From NCBI GenBank assembly GCA_005800865.1, contig SYEI01000324.1, positions 1-5,939 of the forward strand: DNA of 5,939 nucleotides, given 5' to 3'. Of the stretch, positions 1 through 5,913 are shown piece by piece. Position 1 is the first letter of the stretch; every line of letters begins with the position of its first letter. A model generated the notes under the pieces. That model worked only from the letters and a program-made list of their open reading frames with translations. It searched no databases and was not told the origin of the DNA. The translations under genes and the position numbers were made by a program. This DNA comes from Bacteroidota bacterium (GTDB taxonomy: Bacteria; Bacteroidota; Bacteroidia; B-17B0; Aurantibacillaceae).

Positions 1-347
1 CCAAAATCTTGTTTATTATTAAAATAATAACCTATTCTAGCCACAAATTGAGGAATAGTAATATTTGCAACGTCTGGAATATCTTCAAAATCTGGTCTAT
101 CTTTAGCTGTAGCTTCGTAGATTGTAAAATCGTAATCATGATAACGCCCTGTTGCTGGGTAATAGGTATTTGAATTATCTTTAAATTGAATAGTACTTTT
201 ACTGTATTTTGCGCGGGTATAACCCCATAAAAAATAAAAATTACCTCTTTTTTTTTCTGACGAAACACTTGGAGTATTGGCAGCTTCAGTTTGAGAGAAA
301 ACCGATATAGATAAAAAAGATAACAGTAATAAGATACTAACTTTCAT
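1..347 (-). CDS. Predicted outer-membrane beta-barrel protein, N-terminal part (partial)
   Basis: The frame is open for 115 complete codons from ATG 345-347 to the left window edge, so the C-terminus lies outside. The N-terminus is a clear type I signal peptide (MKVSILLLL, then SFLSISVFSQ), with cleavage probably near VFS|Q. After a short Ser/Thr/Glu/Lys linker come aromatic, alternating segments typical of Bacteroidota outer-membrane barrels: NFYFLWGYTRAKYSKSTIQF, then YDFTIYEATAKDRP, then NITIPQFVARIGYYF. From memory, an uncharacterised Bacteroidota barrel family has the same order of 'WGYNR', 'YDFTL..AKDR' and 'ITIPQFN.RIGYYF' segments; this is recollection, not a search. Its ATG overlaps the tsaE stop by one base (TAATG), so translational coupling with tsaE is likely. 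There is no Shine-Dalgarno site. A run of nine A (minus strand, 248-256) lies just after the signal peptide. The family call is moderate; that this is a real exported-protein gene is more certain. Confidence 0.72.
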   Translation of the reverse strand, partial: MKVSILLLLSFLSISVFSQTEAANTPSVSSEKKRGNFYFLWGYTRAKYSKSTIQFKDNSNTYYPATGRYHDYDFTIYEATAKDRPDFEDIPDVANITIPQFVARIGYYFNNKQDF

Positions 348-778
348 TATGAATTTTTTATAGATTCGGCGCAAAGATAACGATTATTGTTTTCGATTTT
401 TATGATAATTCTCAGATAAGAATCTAAAAATGGAAGCGCTAAATCAGGCCATTCAATAAACAAATAATTACCAGATTCTACATAATCTTCAAAGCCAATT
501 TCAAACAATTCTTCAGATGATTTTAATCGGTACAAATCAAAGTGATACAATTTAGATTTTGAATTTGTATGATATTCATTTACAATTGAATATGTAGGAC
601 TACTCATAGTATCAGTTACGTTTAAAAACTCACATAACGATTTTATAAAAGTAGTTTTACCTGCACCCATTGGAGCCTCAAATAAAAAAATACGTTGCTC
701 CTTTGCAAAATGGATGAGTTGTTTTGCTGCTTCATGATGAAGCGACATATCTGATATATCTAGTCTAATCAATTCCAT
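347..778 (-). CDS. tsaE: tRNA threonylcarbamoyladenosine biosynthesis ATPase TsaE
   Basis: TsaE is the small P-loop ATPase that works with the TsaB-TsaD complex to place threonylcarbamoyl on A37 of ANN-decoding tRNAs (t6A) in the cytoplasm. The 143-residue length fits the family. Visible motifs are a Walker A at 35-42 (APMGAGKT, with Ala in the first P-loop position, which the [AG]xxxxGK[ST] pattern allows), the conserved SSPTYSIVNEY at 59-69, the HFDLYRL segment at 79-85, the E-L-x-x-I/L-G-x-x-D/E stretch around 90-98, and the Walker B-like LFIEWPD at 106-112. The start ATG at 776-778 is nine bases after the stop of the WG-repeat gene and is preceded by AAAGGA at a five-base spacing, one of the few Shine-Dalgarno-like sites here. 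The stop overlaps the start of the downstream barrel-protein gene. Identification is secure from the motifs; its placement among envelope genes is probably just operon position. Confidence 0.95.
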   Translation of the reverse strand: MELIRLDISDMSLHHEAAKQLIHFAKEQRIFLFEAPMGAGKTTFIKSLCEFLNVTDTMSSPTYSIVNEYHTNSKSKLYHFDLYRLKSSEELFEIGFEDYVESGNYLFIEWPDLALPFLDSYLRIIIKIENNNRYLCAESIKNS

Positions 779-787
779 TTCTATCCT

Positions 788-1666
788 TTAATAGGCGCTA
801 TATAAATAAGTTTCCTTATCTAACTTTTGTTTTTTTTGAGTCAACAAATCAATTACATACAAATTATTATTTTTAATAAGTGCAGCTTTATTATTTTTTA
901 AATAACGAATGCTTTCACCATCTAAATAATAAGTTTCTCCTGTTTTCGTATTTTCAACAATAAACTCTTCGCGTGGTGAATAGGATTTTATAATGTGCAA
1001 TGTTTTTGAAGAAAACTCAATATGTTTTATACTCGAATAAATTAATTTTCCTTTATAGTTAAACACATCATCGTTTAGCTTAGCATCAAAAACGGCGCTA
1101 CAACAATATATCGAGCTATCTTCTTTATTAATATTGATTGAATGATATTTACATTTTACAACCTGAAAACCTGTCGAATCAATTAAGCCTTTAATTCGGA
1201 CAACTTTTTTCTCGAATTTTGAATAGTTTTCAGTTTCAAAATAACCTTTAGCTTTTGTTTCAGTAATATTATCAAAACCAGAAGATAATTGCTTTCCGTT
1301 TTTATTCAGTAAATACAATTTACCTTGAAACAGTATTTTAAAATAATTAGAAGAATCTCTATAACTTAAATGTAATTCCTGTTGATGAGGAAAGATAAAC
1401 ATGCTGTCGGGAAAATGCTCTGCTAATATTTTTATTTTTTTATTATTTAAATTAACATAATAATAATCATACAAATATTCTTCTTCTCCAGATATTGGAT
1501 TTACTTCTTTATTAAACTTACTTTTATTAGCCACTAATGCTATTTGACCTGTTTTATCAAAAGCAAAAGCCGTATCATATTCTGGAATAATAACAACTTT
1601 AGAATCTTTTTTATAACCCCATTTACTATTTTCTTTAAAAGGAATGATGCTCTGCGAAACAAGCAA
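788..1666 (-). CDS. WG-repeat-containing protein, probably exported (start uncertain)
   Basis: The 292-residue frame from TTG 1666 contains WG (KWG) beta-repeats. The clearest is NSKWGYKKDSKVVIIPEYDT at about 13-32, matching the family pattern 'KWGyiD..GkvvIpp.YD'. Degenerate copies follow: LYLLNKNGKQLSSGFDNI, then VVRIKGLIDSTGFQVVKCKY, then FNYKGKLIYSSIKHIEF. Such repeats form beta-rich surfaces of unclear function and are common in secreted or surface proteins of Bacteroidota. TTG 1666 is the only standard start in this frame, yet the frame stays open back to 1750 and encodes what looks like a complete signal peptide ending TLLVSQ (see the entry at 1667-1750). The mature protein therefore probably begins near residue 6 of this version and is exported. 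No function can be assigned. It sits between a DUF1573 gene and tsaE, nine bases from the latter. The Lys/Asn/Ser/Ile/Tyr-rich composition is more AT-driven than that of its neighbours. WG-repeat assignment is fairly sure; the true N-terminus is not. Confidence 0.8.
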   Translation of the reverse strand: MLVSQSIIPFKENSKWGYKKDSKVVIIPEYDTAFAFDKTGQIALVANKSKFNKEVNPISGEEEYLYDYYYVNLNNKKIKILAEHFPDSMFIFPHQQELHLSYRDSSNYFKILFQGKLYLLNKNGKQLSSGFDNITETKAKGYFETENYSKFEKKVVRIKGLIDSTGFQVVKCKYHSININKEDSSIYCCSAVFDAKLNDDVFNYKGKLIYSSIKHIEFSSKTLHIIKSYSPREEFIVENTKTGETYYLDGESIRYLKNNKAALIKNNNLYVIDLLTQKKQKLDKETYLYSAY

Positions 1667-1750
1667 AGTGTTTAAAGTAATAATAAATACTATGACAAAA
1701 TTAGCTTTGATAAAAGATGATTTTTTGGTTATTAAAGATAGAAATCTATT
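1667..1750 (-). other. In-frame signal-peptide coding extension of the WG-repeat gene lacking a standard start codon
   Basis: Reading the WG-repeat frame upstream of TTG 1666, codons run without a stop to AAT at 1748-1750; the preceding codon (1751-1753) is TAA. The residues include a basic n-region (ITKKSSFIKANF) followed by a hydrophobic h-region (VIVFIITLNTLLVSQ) that runs through the TTG and ends in the SQ typical of Bacteroidota signal peptidase sites. No ATG, GTG or in-frame TTG occurs in this stretch. The best-placed candidates are ATA at 1730-1732, giving a 314-residue protein, and ATC at 1709-1711, which would read M-K-A-N-F. Either a rare start codon is used, a start codon has been mutated, or the base call is wrong. 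Confidence 0.6.
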
Positions 1751-2153
1751 TTAACACAACGCCTTTAAATCTAATTTTTTGATTAGAATTTTTAGCATTC
1801 GATATGATTTCTACAATTCTATCTTGTCTGTCGTAAACTGATTTGGTATCGAATTTTACTACAATTTTAGCCGATTGATTTGGACCAATCGGTTGTTTTG
1901 GAAACTCAACTGTAGTGCACGAGCATTCTAATTTAGCTTCGGTAATTATAGCTGGCTGATTTCCAGTATTTGTAAAATCATATTCTACCGTCACTAATTC
2001 GCCTTTTTTTACGAAGCCAAAGTTTTTTTTAGTTTCAGCAAATTTTAACTGAGGTTGGGCATAACTAAATAAGCTTATAAAAAACAAGCTGAAACAAAAA
2101 ACCCTTCCATTTCTGAAAGGGTTTTTAAGTATAATATATTGATTATTTTGCAT
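1746..2153 (-). CDS. DUF1573 family exported protein (third copy)
   Basis: This 135-residue protein has a signal peptide with a basic n-region (LKNPFRNGR, 9-17) and a hydrophobic core ending LFSYAQ at about 28-33. A single DUF1573 domain (Pfam PF07610; Ig/ASH-like beta-sandwich of unknown role) occupies about 36-134. Diagnostic segments are NFGFVKKGELVTVEYDFTNT (44-63), ECSCTTV (76-82, Cys-Ser-Cys where the other copies have Cys-Gly-Cys), PIGPNQSAKIVVKFDT (88-103) and ISNAKNS (117-123). The ATG lies inside the last codons of the previous DUF1573 gene, overlapping it by 11 bases, so coupled translation is plausible. A later in-frame TTG at 2085-2087 would leave too short a signal peptide, so the ATG is preferred. 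Codons 10-20 coincide with a terminator-like hairpin (separate entry). It is the most diverged of the three tandem copies and has no C-terminal Pro/Ala tail. Confidence 0.88.
   Translation of the reverse strand: MQNNQYIILKNPFRNGRVFCFSLFFISLFSYAQPQLKFAETKKNFGFVKKGELVTVEYDFTNTGNQPAIITEAKLECSCTTVEFPKQPIGPNQSAKIVVKFDTKSVYDRQDRIVEIISNAKNSNQKIRFKGVVLK
2096..2126 (-). terminator. Intrinsic terminator-like hairpin after the second DUF1573 gene, inside the start of the third
   Basis: On the minus strand, the arm AAAAACCCTTTC (2126-2115), a six-base loop AGAAAT (2114-2109) and the arm GGAAGGGTTTTT (2108-2097) pair over 12 positions with one G-U pair, and one more T follows at 2096. This is the shape of a Rho-independent terminator 16 bases past the stop of the 2143-2607 gene. 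It overlaps codons 10-20 of the third DUF1573 gene, so it may reduce read-through to, or attenuate, the downstream genes. A mirror A-tract gives some potential for termination on the other strand as well. Confidence 0.7.
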
Positions 2154-2607
2154 CAGGAGTTGTTGGTGCTGGTGCTGCTGGAGCAGCTTCCACTACACCT
2201 TTAATTTTTACAACTTTGCTAGGCTCTTTTGCATTAGATGTAATAGTTACATTTTTCTCGAAAGGACCAGGGCGTTTTGTATCGTATTTTACTTTAATGC
2301 TGGCTGCTTTACCTGGTAAAATTGGTTCTTGAGGCCAACCTGGTTTACCATCGATAGTAGTTGCTGTACAACCACACTGACCTTGAACATTAGAAATAGT
2401 TAAAGGAGATTTACCAACATTTTTTATTTTGAATTCACGAACGCCGTTAGCATCAAATTTTACTGTTCCAAAATCTAATACTTCTGCTTCAAATTTCATT
2501 TCTGGAGCATTTGGGTCAATACTTGGAACAACTGAACCACCTTCTTGAGCGTTTGCTGCAAAGCCTAAACCAATAAACAATGCTACTGCTGCGAATACTT
2601 TTTTCAT
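2143..2607 (-). CDS. DUF1573 family exported protein (second copy)
   Basis: The protein is 154 residues long. A type I signal peptide (MKKVFAAVALFIG, then LGFAANAQ) should be cleaved near A20|Q21. A single DUF1573 domain spans about 37-139: LDFGTVKFDANGVREFKIKN (44-63), GKSPLTISNVQGQCGCTATT with C78-x-C80, PILPGKAASIKVKYDTKRPG (95-114), and TITSNAKEPSKVVKIKGVV. A low-complexity Ala/Pro/Thr tail (140-154, APAAPAPTTPDAK) ends the protein and may be a flexible linker. The domain is widespread in Bacteroidota and Planctomycetes, predicted periplasmic or surface, with unknown function. The gene starts 22 bases after the first copy with no hairpin between them, so the two are almost certainly co-transcribed; a terminator hairpin follows it. 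Like the first copy it has an AT-rich leader without a Shine-Dalgarno site. Two conserved blocks are identical at the DNA level to the first copy. Confidence 0.92.
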   Translation of the reverse strand: MKKVFAAVALFIGLGFAANAQEGGSVVPSIDPNAPEMKFEAEVLDFGTVKFDANGVREFKIKNVGKSPLTISNVQGQCGCTATTIDGKPGWPQEPILPGKAASIKVKYDTKRPGPFEKNVTITSNAKEPSKVVKIKGVVEAAPAAPAPTTPDAK

Positions 2608-2629
2608 TTTATTTGAGTTTTAAATTTAA

Positions 2630-3130
2630 TTATTTTTTCTCTAATGGAGCACCTTGAGAAGGTGTATTTGTAGGAAATGCCTCTTCAACTGGTTTAGCAG
2701 CAATGTTTCCTTTAATTTGTAAGGTTTGTGTTCCTGTTTTTGCGTTAGATTGAACAGATACTGACTTACTGATTGGTCCTACTCTATTAGAATCGTATTT
2801 TACTTTAATTTCTCCTGATTTACCTGGTAAAATTGGGTCTTTTGGACATTGAGGAACTGTGCAACCACAAGAACCTTGGCACATAGTGATAATTAATGGC
2901 TCTTTACCTGTATTTTTAAATTTAAACACACATTCACCATTATCACCTTGCATAATGTTTCCATAATCATGAACCATTTTGTCAAATTTGATATCAGCAG
3001 TACTTGTTATTGTTGTTGTTGGAGCAGCTGCACCATGGTTGTGACCATCATTAGCGCTATGACCTTCTTGTGCAATTGATAAAGTGCTTAAGCAAGCAAC
3101 AAATCCTAGGGTGTAAATTAATTTTTTCAT
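2630..3130 (-). CDS. DUF1573 family exported protein with His-rich N-terminus (first copy)
   Basis: The protein is 166 residues long. The signal peptide (MKKLIYTLGFVAC, then LSTLSIAQ) is cleaved probably at A20|Q21. A short His-rich segment follows (EGHSANDGHNHG, 22-33, three His), then a Thr/Ala linker, then one DUF1573 domain at about 46-143: HDYGNIMQGDNGECVFKFKN (54-73), ITMCQGSCGCTVPQCPKDP (81-99), PILPGKSGEIKVKYDSNRVG (99-118), and VQSNAKTGTQTLQIKGNI. The mature protein has five cysteines (67, 84, 88, 90, 95), more than the usual pair, arranged C-x3-C-x-C-x4-C. A polar tail of about 23 residues ends in LEKK. It is the first gene of the leftward cluster; a -7-like element lies 28 bases upstream of the ATG and there is no Shine-Dalgarno site. 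Family membership is secure and function unknown; metal binding is only a possibility raised by the His/Cys content. Confidence 0.92.
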   Translation of the reverse strand: MKKLIYTLGFVACLSTLSIAQEGHSANDGHNHGAAAPTTTITSTADIKFDKMVHDYGNIMQGDNGECVFKFKNTGKEPLIITMCQGSCGCTVPQCPKDPILPGKSGEIKVKYDSNRVGPISKSVSVQSNAKTGTQTLQIKGNIAAKPVEEAFPTNTPSQGAPLEKK

Positions 3131-3158
3131 TTTATAATTTGTTTTGTTTTTTATAGTT

Positions 3159-3166
3159 CAAAAATA
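3159..3166 (-). promoter_or_regulatory. Candidate Bacteroidota -7 promoter element for the leftward cluster
   Basis: TATTTTTG matches the Bacteroidota -7 consensus TAnnTTTG exactly and ends 28 bases before the ATG of the first DUF1573 gene. A -33 TTTG is not evident; TTTA at 3184-3187 with a 17-base gap is the nearest. Such short motifs occur by chance in AT-rich DNA, so the call rests mainly on position. Confidence 0.45.
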
Positions 3167-3214
3167 ATTCTAATATCGTGCCATAAAGATAGTACCGATA
3201 TGGTTTGGTATCAC

Positions 3215-3222
3215 TATTTTTG
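3215..3222 (+). promoter_or_regulatory. Candidate Bacteroidota -7 promoter element for valS
   Basis: TATTTTTG, an exact TAnnTTTG match, ends 30 bases before the valS ATG at 3253, giving a short leader. No TTG stands at the expected -33 distance. The same octamer, at a nearly equal distance, faces the opposite way for the leftward cluster. There is no room for a T-box or other long leader if transcription starts here. Confidence 0.45.
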
Positions 3223-3252
3223 CGAAATTTAACAAAATTTTTAATACAAAGC

Positions 3253-5901
3253 ATGGAAATCGCTAAAACATACAATTCTGCACAAGCCGAAAAGACCTGG
3301 TACCAATATTGGCTAGATAACAAATTCTTTAAATCAACACCTGATCATCGTACTCCGTATACTATTGTAATTCCACCTCCTAATGTTACTGGGGTTTTAC
3401 ACATGGGGCATATGTTAAATAATACCATTCAAGATGTATTAATACGTCGTGCTCGTATGTTAGGATTTAACGCTTGTTGGGTTCCAGGAACGGATCATGC
3501 GAGTATTGCTACCGAAGCAAAAGTGGTTGCATTATTGAAGGAACAAGGTATTAATAAAGCAGATTTAAGCAGAGAAGATTTTTTAAAACACGCTTGGGGT
3601 TGGAAAGAAAAGTACGGTGGAATTATTTTAGAACAATTGAAAAAGCTTGGTGCAAGCTGCGATTGGGATAGAACTAAATTTACCATGGATGAACCAATGA
3701 GCGAAGCGGTTATTGATGTGTTTATTGATTTATACAATAAAGGCAATATTTACCGTGGCGTTCGTATGGTAAACTGGGATCCTCAAGGATTAACTGCTGT
3801 AAGTGATGAAGAGGTAATACATAAAGAAGCTCAAAGCAAATTGGTTTATGTGAAATACCAAATCGAAGGTTCTGAAGAATTTATTACCATTGCTACTACT
3901 CGTCCTGAAACCATCATGGGAGATTCAGCAGTATGTGTTAATCCAACGGATGAACGCTATACTCACTTAAAAGGAAAGAACGTTATTGTACCAGTTGTTA
4001 ATCGTGTAGTGCCAATTATTTTTGACGAATACGTTGACAAAGAGTTTGGAACAGGGACATTGAAAGTAACACCTGCACACGATATCAACGACTTTAACTT
4101 AGGTCAAAAACATAAATTACAAACCATTGATGTTTTAAACCAAAACGGAACTATTAGTGAGGCTGCTGGTGCTTATGTTGGTATGGATCGTTTTGCTTGC
4201 CGTAAACAAATTATTAAAGATTTAGAAGAGCAAGGCCTAGTTTCAAAAATTGAAGAGATAAAAAATAAAGTTGGATATAGCGAACGTACAAACGCTGTTA
4301 TAGAGCCACGTTTGAGTATGCAATGGTTTTTAAAGATGGAAAACGTTAGTAAACCAGCTTTAGACAATGTTTTGAATGGTGAGATTAAATTAATTCCGGA
4401 TAAGTTCATTAACACCTACAAACACTGGATGGAAAATGTACACGATTGGTGCATTAGCCGTCAGTTATGGTGGGGACAAAGAATCCCTGCATGGTACGAT
4501 GATAAAGGAAATACAGTGGTTGCTAAAACAAAAGAAGAAGCAATTGCTTTATTGAAAACAGATAATGTTAAGCAAGACGAAGATGTATTAGATACCTGGT
4601 TCTCATCATGGTTATGGCCAATTACTGTATTTGACCCAGCGGTGATTAGAAATGGAAAAGCAAATGCTAATGAAGATTTAAACTATTATTACCCTACTAA
4701 TGATTTAGTAACAGCACCAGAAATTTTATTCTTTTGGGTAGCGCGTATGGCCATTGCTGGTTACGAATGGATGGGTGAAAAACCTTTTAGCAATGTATAC
4801 TTAACAGGTATTGTTAGAGATAAGTTAGGACGCAAGATGAGTAAGAGTTTAGGAAACTCCCCTGACCCACTCGACTTGATTGAAAAATATGGTGCGGATG
4901 GAGTGCGTGTTGGTATGCTATTATGTTCGCCAGCTGGAAACGATTTAATGTTTGACGAAAGCTATTGCGAGCAAGGAAGAAACTTTGCGAATAAAGTGTG
5001 GAATGCGTTTCGTTTAATTAATGGCTTTGAAATTGCAAATCCTTCAGCAACTTCTGTTGAAATGCTTTTAGAACAGCCCGAGCAGTGTAAAACTGCAATC
5101 ACTTGGTTTAATAACAGATTATCAGAACAATTAGAAATCATTAATGATCACTATTCAAAATACAGAATGAGTGATGCTTTAATGACAACTTACAAATTAG
5201 TGTGGGACGATTTCTGCGCATGGTATTTAGAAGCTATTAAACCTGATTTTATTGACGGAAAAGCACAGCCAATTGATAAAGCAACGTATGATGCAACTAT
5301 TGGTTTCCTTGAATCGTTGTTAAAAATTATGCATCCTTGGATGCCGTTTATTACTGAAGAGATTTGGCATTTGATAAAAGAACGTGATGCAAAAGATTGT
5401 ATCATTGTAGCTGAATGGCCAAGTGTAAATGAGATTATTCACAGAGAACAATTAGCAGAATTTGAAGTTGCGAAAGAACTAGTAGCAATGGTGCGTAACG
5501 TGCGTGCTCAAAAACAATTATCTCCGAAAGAAAAATTAGAGGTGATTGAAAAATCAGAAGCTACACGTTCTTATTTTGATAGTACCATTATTAAGTTGGC
5601 TAACTTATCTGCTTTCTCTTATACTAAAGATAAGGTAGAAGGAGCTTTCTCTTTCCAAATTAAAACCACCGAGTTTTATATTCCTTTAGCACAAAATTTA
5701 AACAAGGAAGATGAAATTGAACGTTTAACTAAGGAATTAGATTACAATAAAGGTTTCTTAAAATCGGTACAAATTAAATTATCAAACGAGAAATTTGTTG
5801 CTAATGCGAAGCCTGAAATTATTGCTAGTGAGCGCAAAAAAGAAAGCGATGCTTTATCTAAAATTAAAACACTAGAGGAGCAATTAGCAGTTTTAAACTA
5901 A
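3253..5901 (+). CDS. valS: Valyl-tRNA synthetase
   Basis: ValRS charges tRNA-Val with valine in the cytoplasm and hydrolyses mischarged threonine. The protein is 882 residues, complete, and within the usual bacterial range. Class I motifs are HMGH (50-53, the HIGH site, after PPPNVTGVL) and KMSKS (528-532). The CP1 editing domain (about 190-340) has TTRPET at 215-220 and F265, K271, T273, D277 and D280, which sit one position after the editing-pocket residues I recall from Thermus thermophilus ValRS. WCISRQLWWG (399-408) marks the return to the catalytic core. The helical anticodon-binding domain covers about 617-760 (DDFCAWYLEAIKP at 652-664; HPWMPFITEEIWH at 694-706). The C-terminal tRNA-binding coiled coil runs from about 817 to 881, rich in K/E/L. 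ATG 3253 (MEIAKTYNSAQAEKTWYQYW) matches usual Bacteroidota starts; an upstream TTG at 3205 adds 16 atypical residues and is rejected. No defect is visible. Confidence 0.98.
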   Translation: MEIAKTYNSAQAEKTWYQYWLDNKFFKSTPDHRTPYTIVIPPPNVTGVLHMGHMLNNTIQDVLIRRARMLGFNACWVPGTDHASIATEAKVVALLKEQGINKADLSREDFLKHAWGWKEKYGGIILEQLKKLGASCDWDRTKFTMDEPMSEAVIDVFIDLYNKGNIYRGVRMVNWDPQGLTAVSDEEVIHKEAQSKLVYVKYQIEGSEEFITIATTRPETIMGDSAVCVNPTDERYTHLKGKNVIVPVVNRVVPIIFDEYVDKEFGTGTLKVTPAHDINDFNLGQKHKLQTIDVLNQNGTISEAAGAYVGMDRFACRKQIIKDLEEQGLVSKIEEIKNKVGYSERTNAVIEPRLSMQWFLKMENVSKPALDNVLNGEIKLIPDKFINTYKHWMENVHDWCISRQLWWGQRIPAWYDDKGNTVVAKTKEEAIALLKTDNVKQDEDVLDTWFSSWLWPITVFDPAVIRNGKANANEDLNYYYPTNDLVTAPEILFFWVARMAIAGYEWMGEKPFSNVYLTGIVRDKLGRKMSKSLGNSPDPLDLIEKYGADGVRVGMLLCSPAGNDLMFDESYCEQGRNFANKVWNAFRLINGFEIANPSATSVEMLLEQPEQCKTAITWFNNRLSEQLEIINDHYSKYRMSDALMTTYKLVWDDFCAWYLEAIKPDFIDGKAQPIDKATYDATIGFLESLLKIMHPWMPFITEEIWHLIKERDAKDCIIVAEWPSVNEIIHREQLAEFEVAKELVAMVRNVRAQKQLSPKEKLEVIEKSEATRSYFDSTIIKLANLSAFSYTKDKVEGAFSFQIKTTEFYIPLAQNLNKEDEIERLTKELDYNKGFLKSVQIKLSNEKFVANAKPEIIASERKKESDALSKIKTLEEQLAVLN

Positions 5902-5913
5902 TCTTTAAAAATA

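Larger units (their letters stand above)
3131..3252. other. Divergent intergenic region between the DUF1573 cluster and valS
   Basis: These 122 bases hold the two opposed -7-like elements and little else. A loose inverted similarity (ATAGTACC at about 3189-3196 against GGTATCACTAT at 3207-3217) is interrupted and too weak to call an operator. No small ORF, RNA structure or riboswitch is evident. Confidence 0.6.

Noticed and set aside
32..268. 78-residue minus-strand frame at the left edge
   Set aside because: It lies in another frame within the barrel-protein gene, whose own frame has a signal peptide and coherent beta-strand patterns.
1746..1754. Programmed +1 frameshift at AAA-TAG joining the third DUF1573 protein to the WG protein
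   Set aside because: The frame would join, but the site is not a known shift motif and it would bury a signal peptide inside the fusion.
2173..2186. Small inverted repeat in the Ala/Pro tail of the second DUF1573 gene (GCTGC/GCAGC)
   Set aside because: It follows from the repetitive Ala codons, has only five-base arms and lacks a T-run.
3092..3130. Possible lipoprotein signal (FVAC, Cys13) in the first DUF1573 protein
   Set aside because: Phe at -3 is a poor lipobox residue and the hydrophobic stretch continues to a better type I site at SIAQ.
3189..3217. Operator-like inverted repeat between the divergent promoters
   Set aside because: The arms match only with an internal gap of about three bases and fall within generic AT-rich promoter DNA.
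3205..3252. N-terminal extension of valS from TTG 3205
   Set aside because: The added 16 residues do not resemble a ValRS N-terminus and would overlap the likely -7 element; MEIAKTYN from ATG 3253 is the typical start.
3132..3323. 63-residue minus-strand frame across the intergenic region into valS
   Set aside because: It overlaps the valS start antisense and has no recognisable domain or start context.
3495..5405. Minus-strand frames of 71-83 residues inside valS
   Set aside because: They are antisense shadows of a strongly conserved gene, with no family resemblance.
347..5901. Functional link between tsaE and valS as a translation cluster
   Set aside because: They are on opposite strands in separate units, and t6A occurs on ANN-decoding tRNAs, not tRNA-Val.
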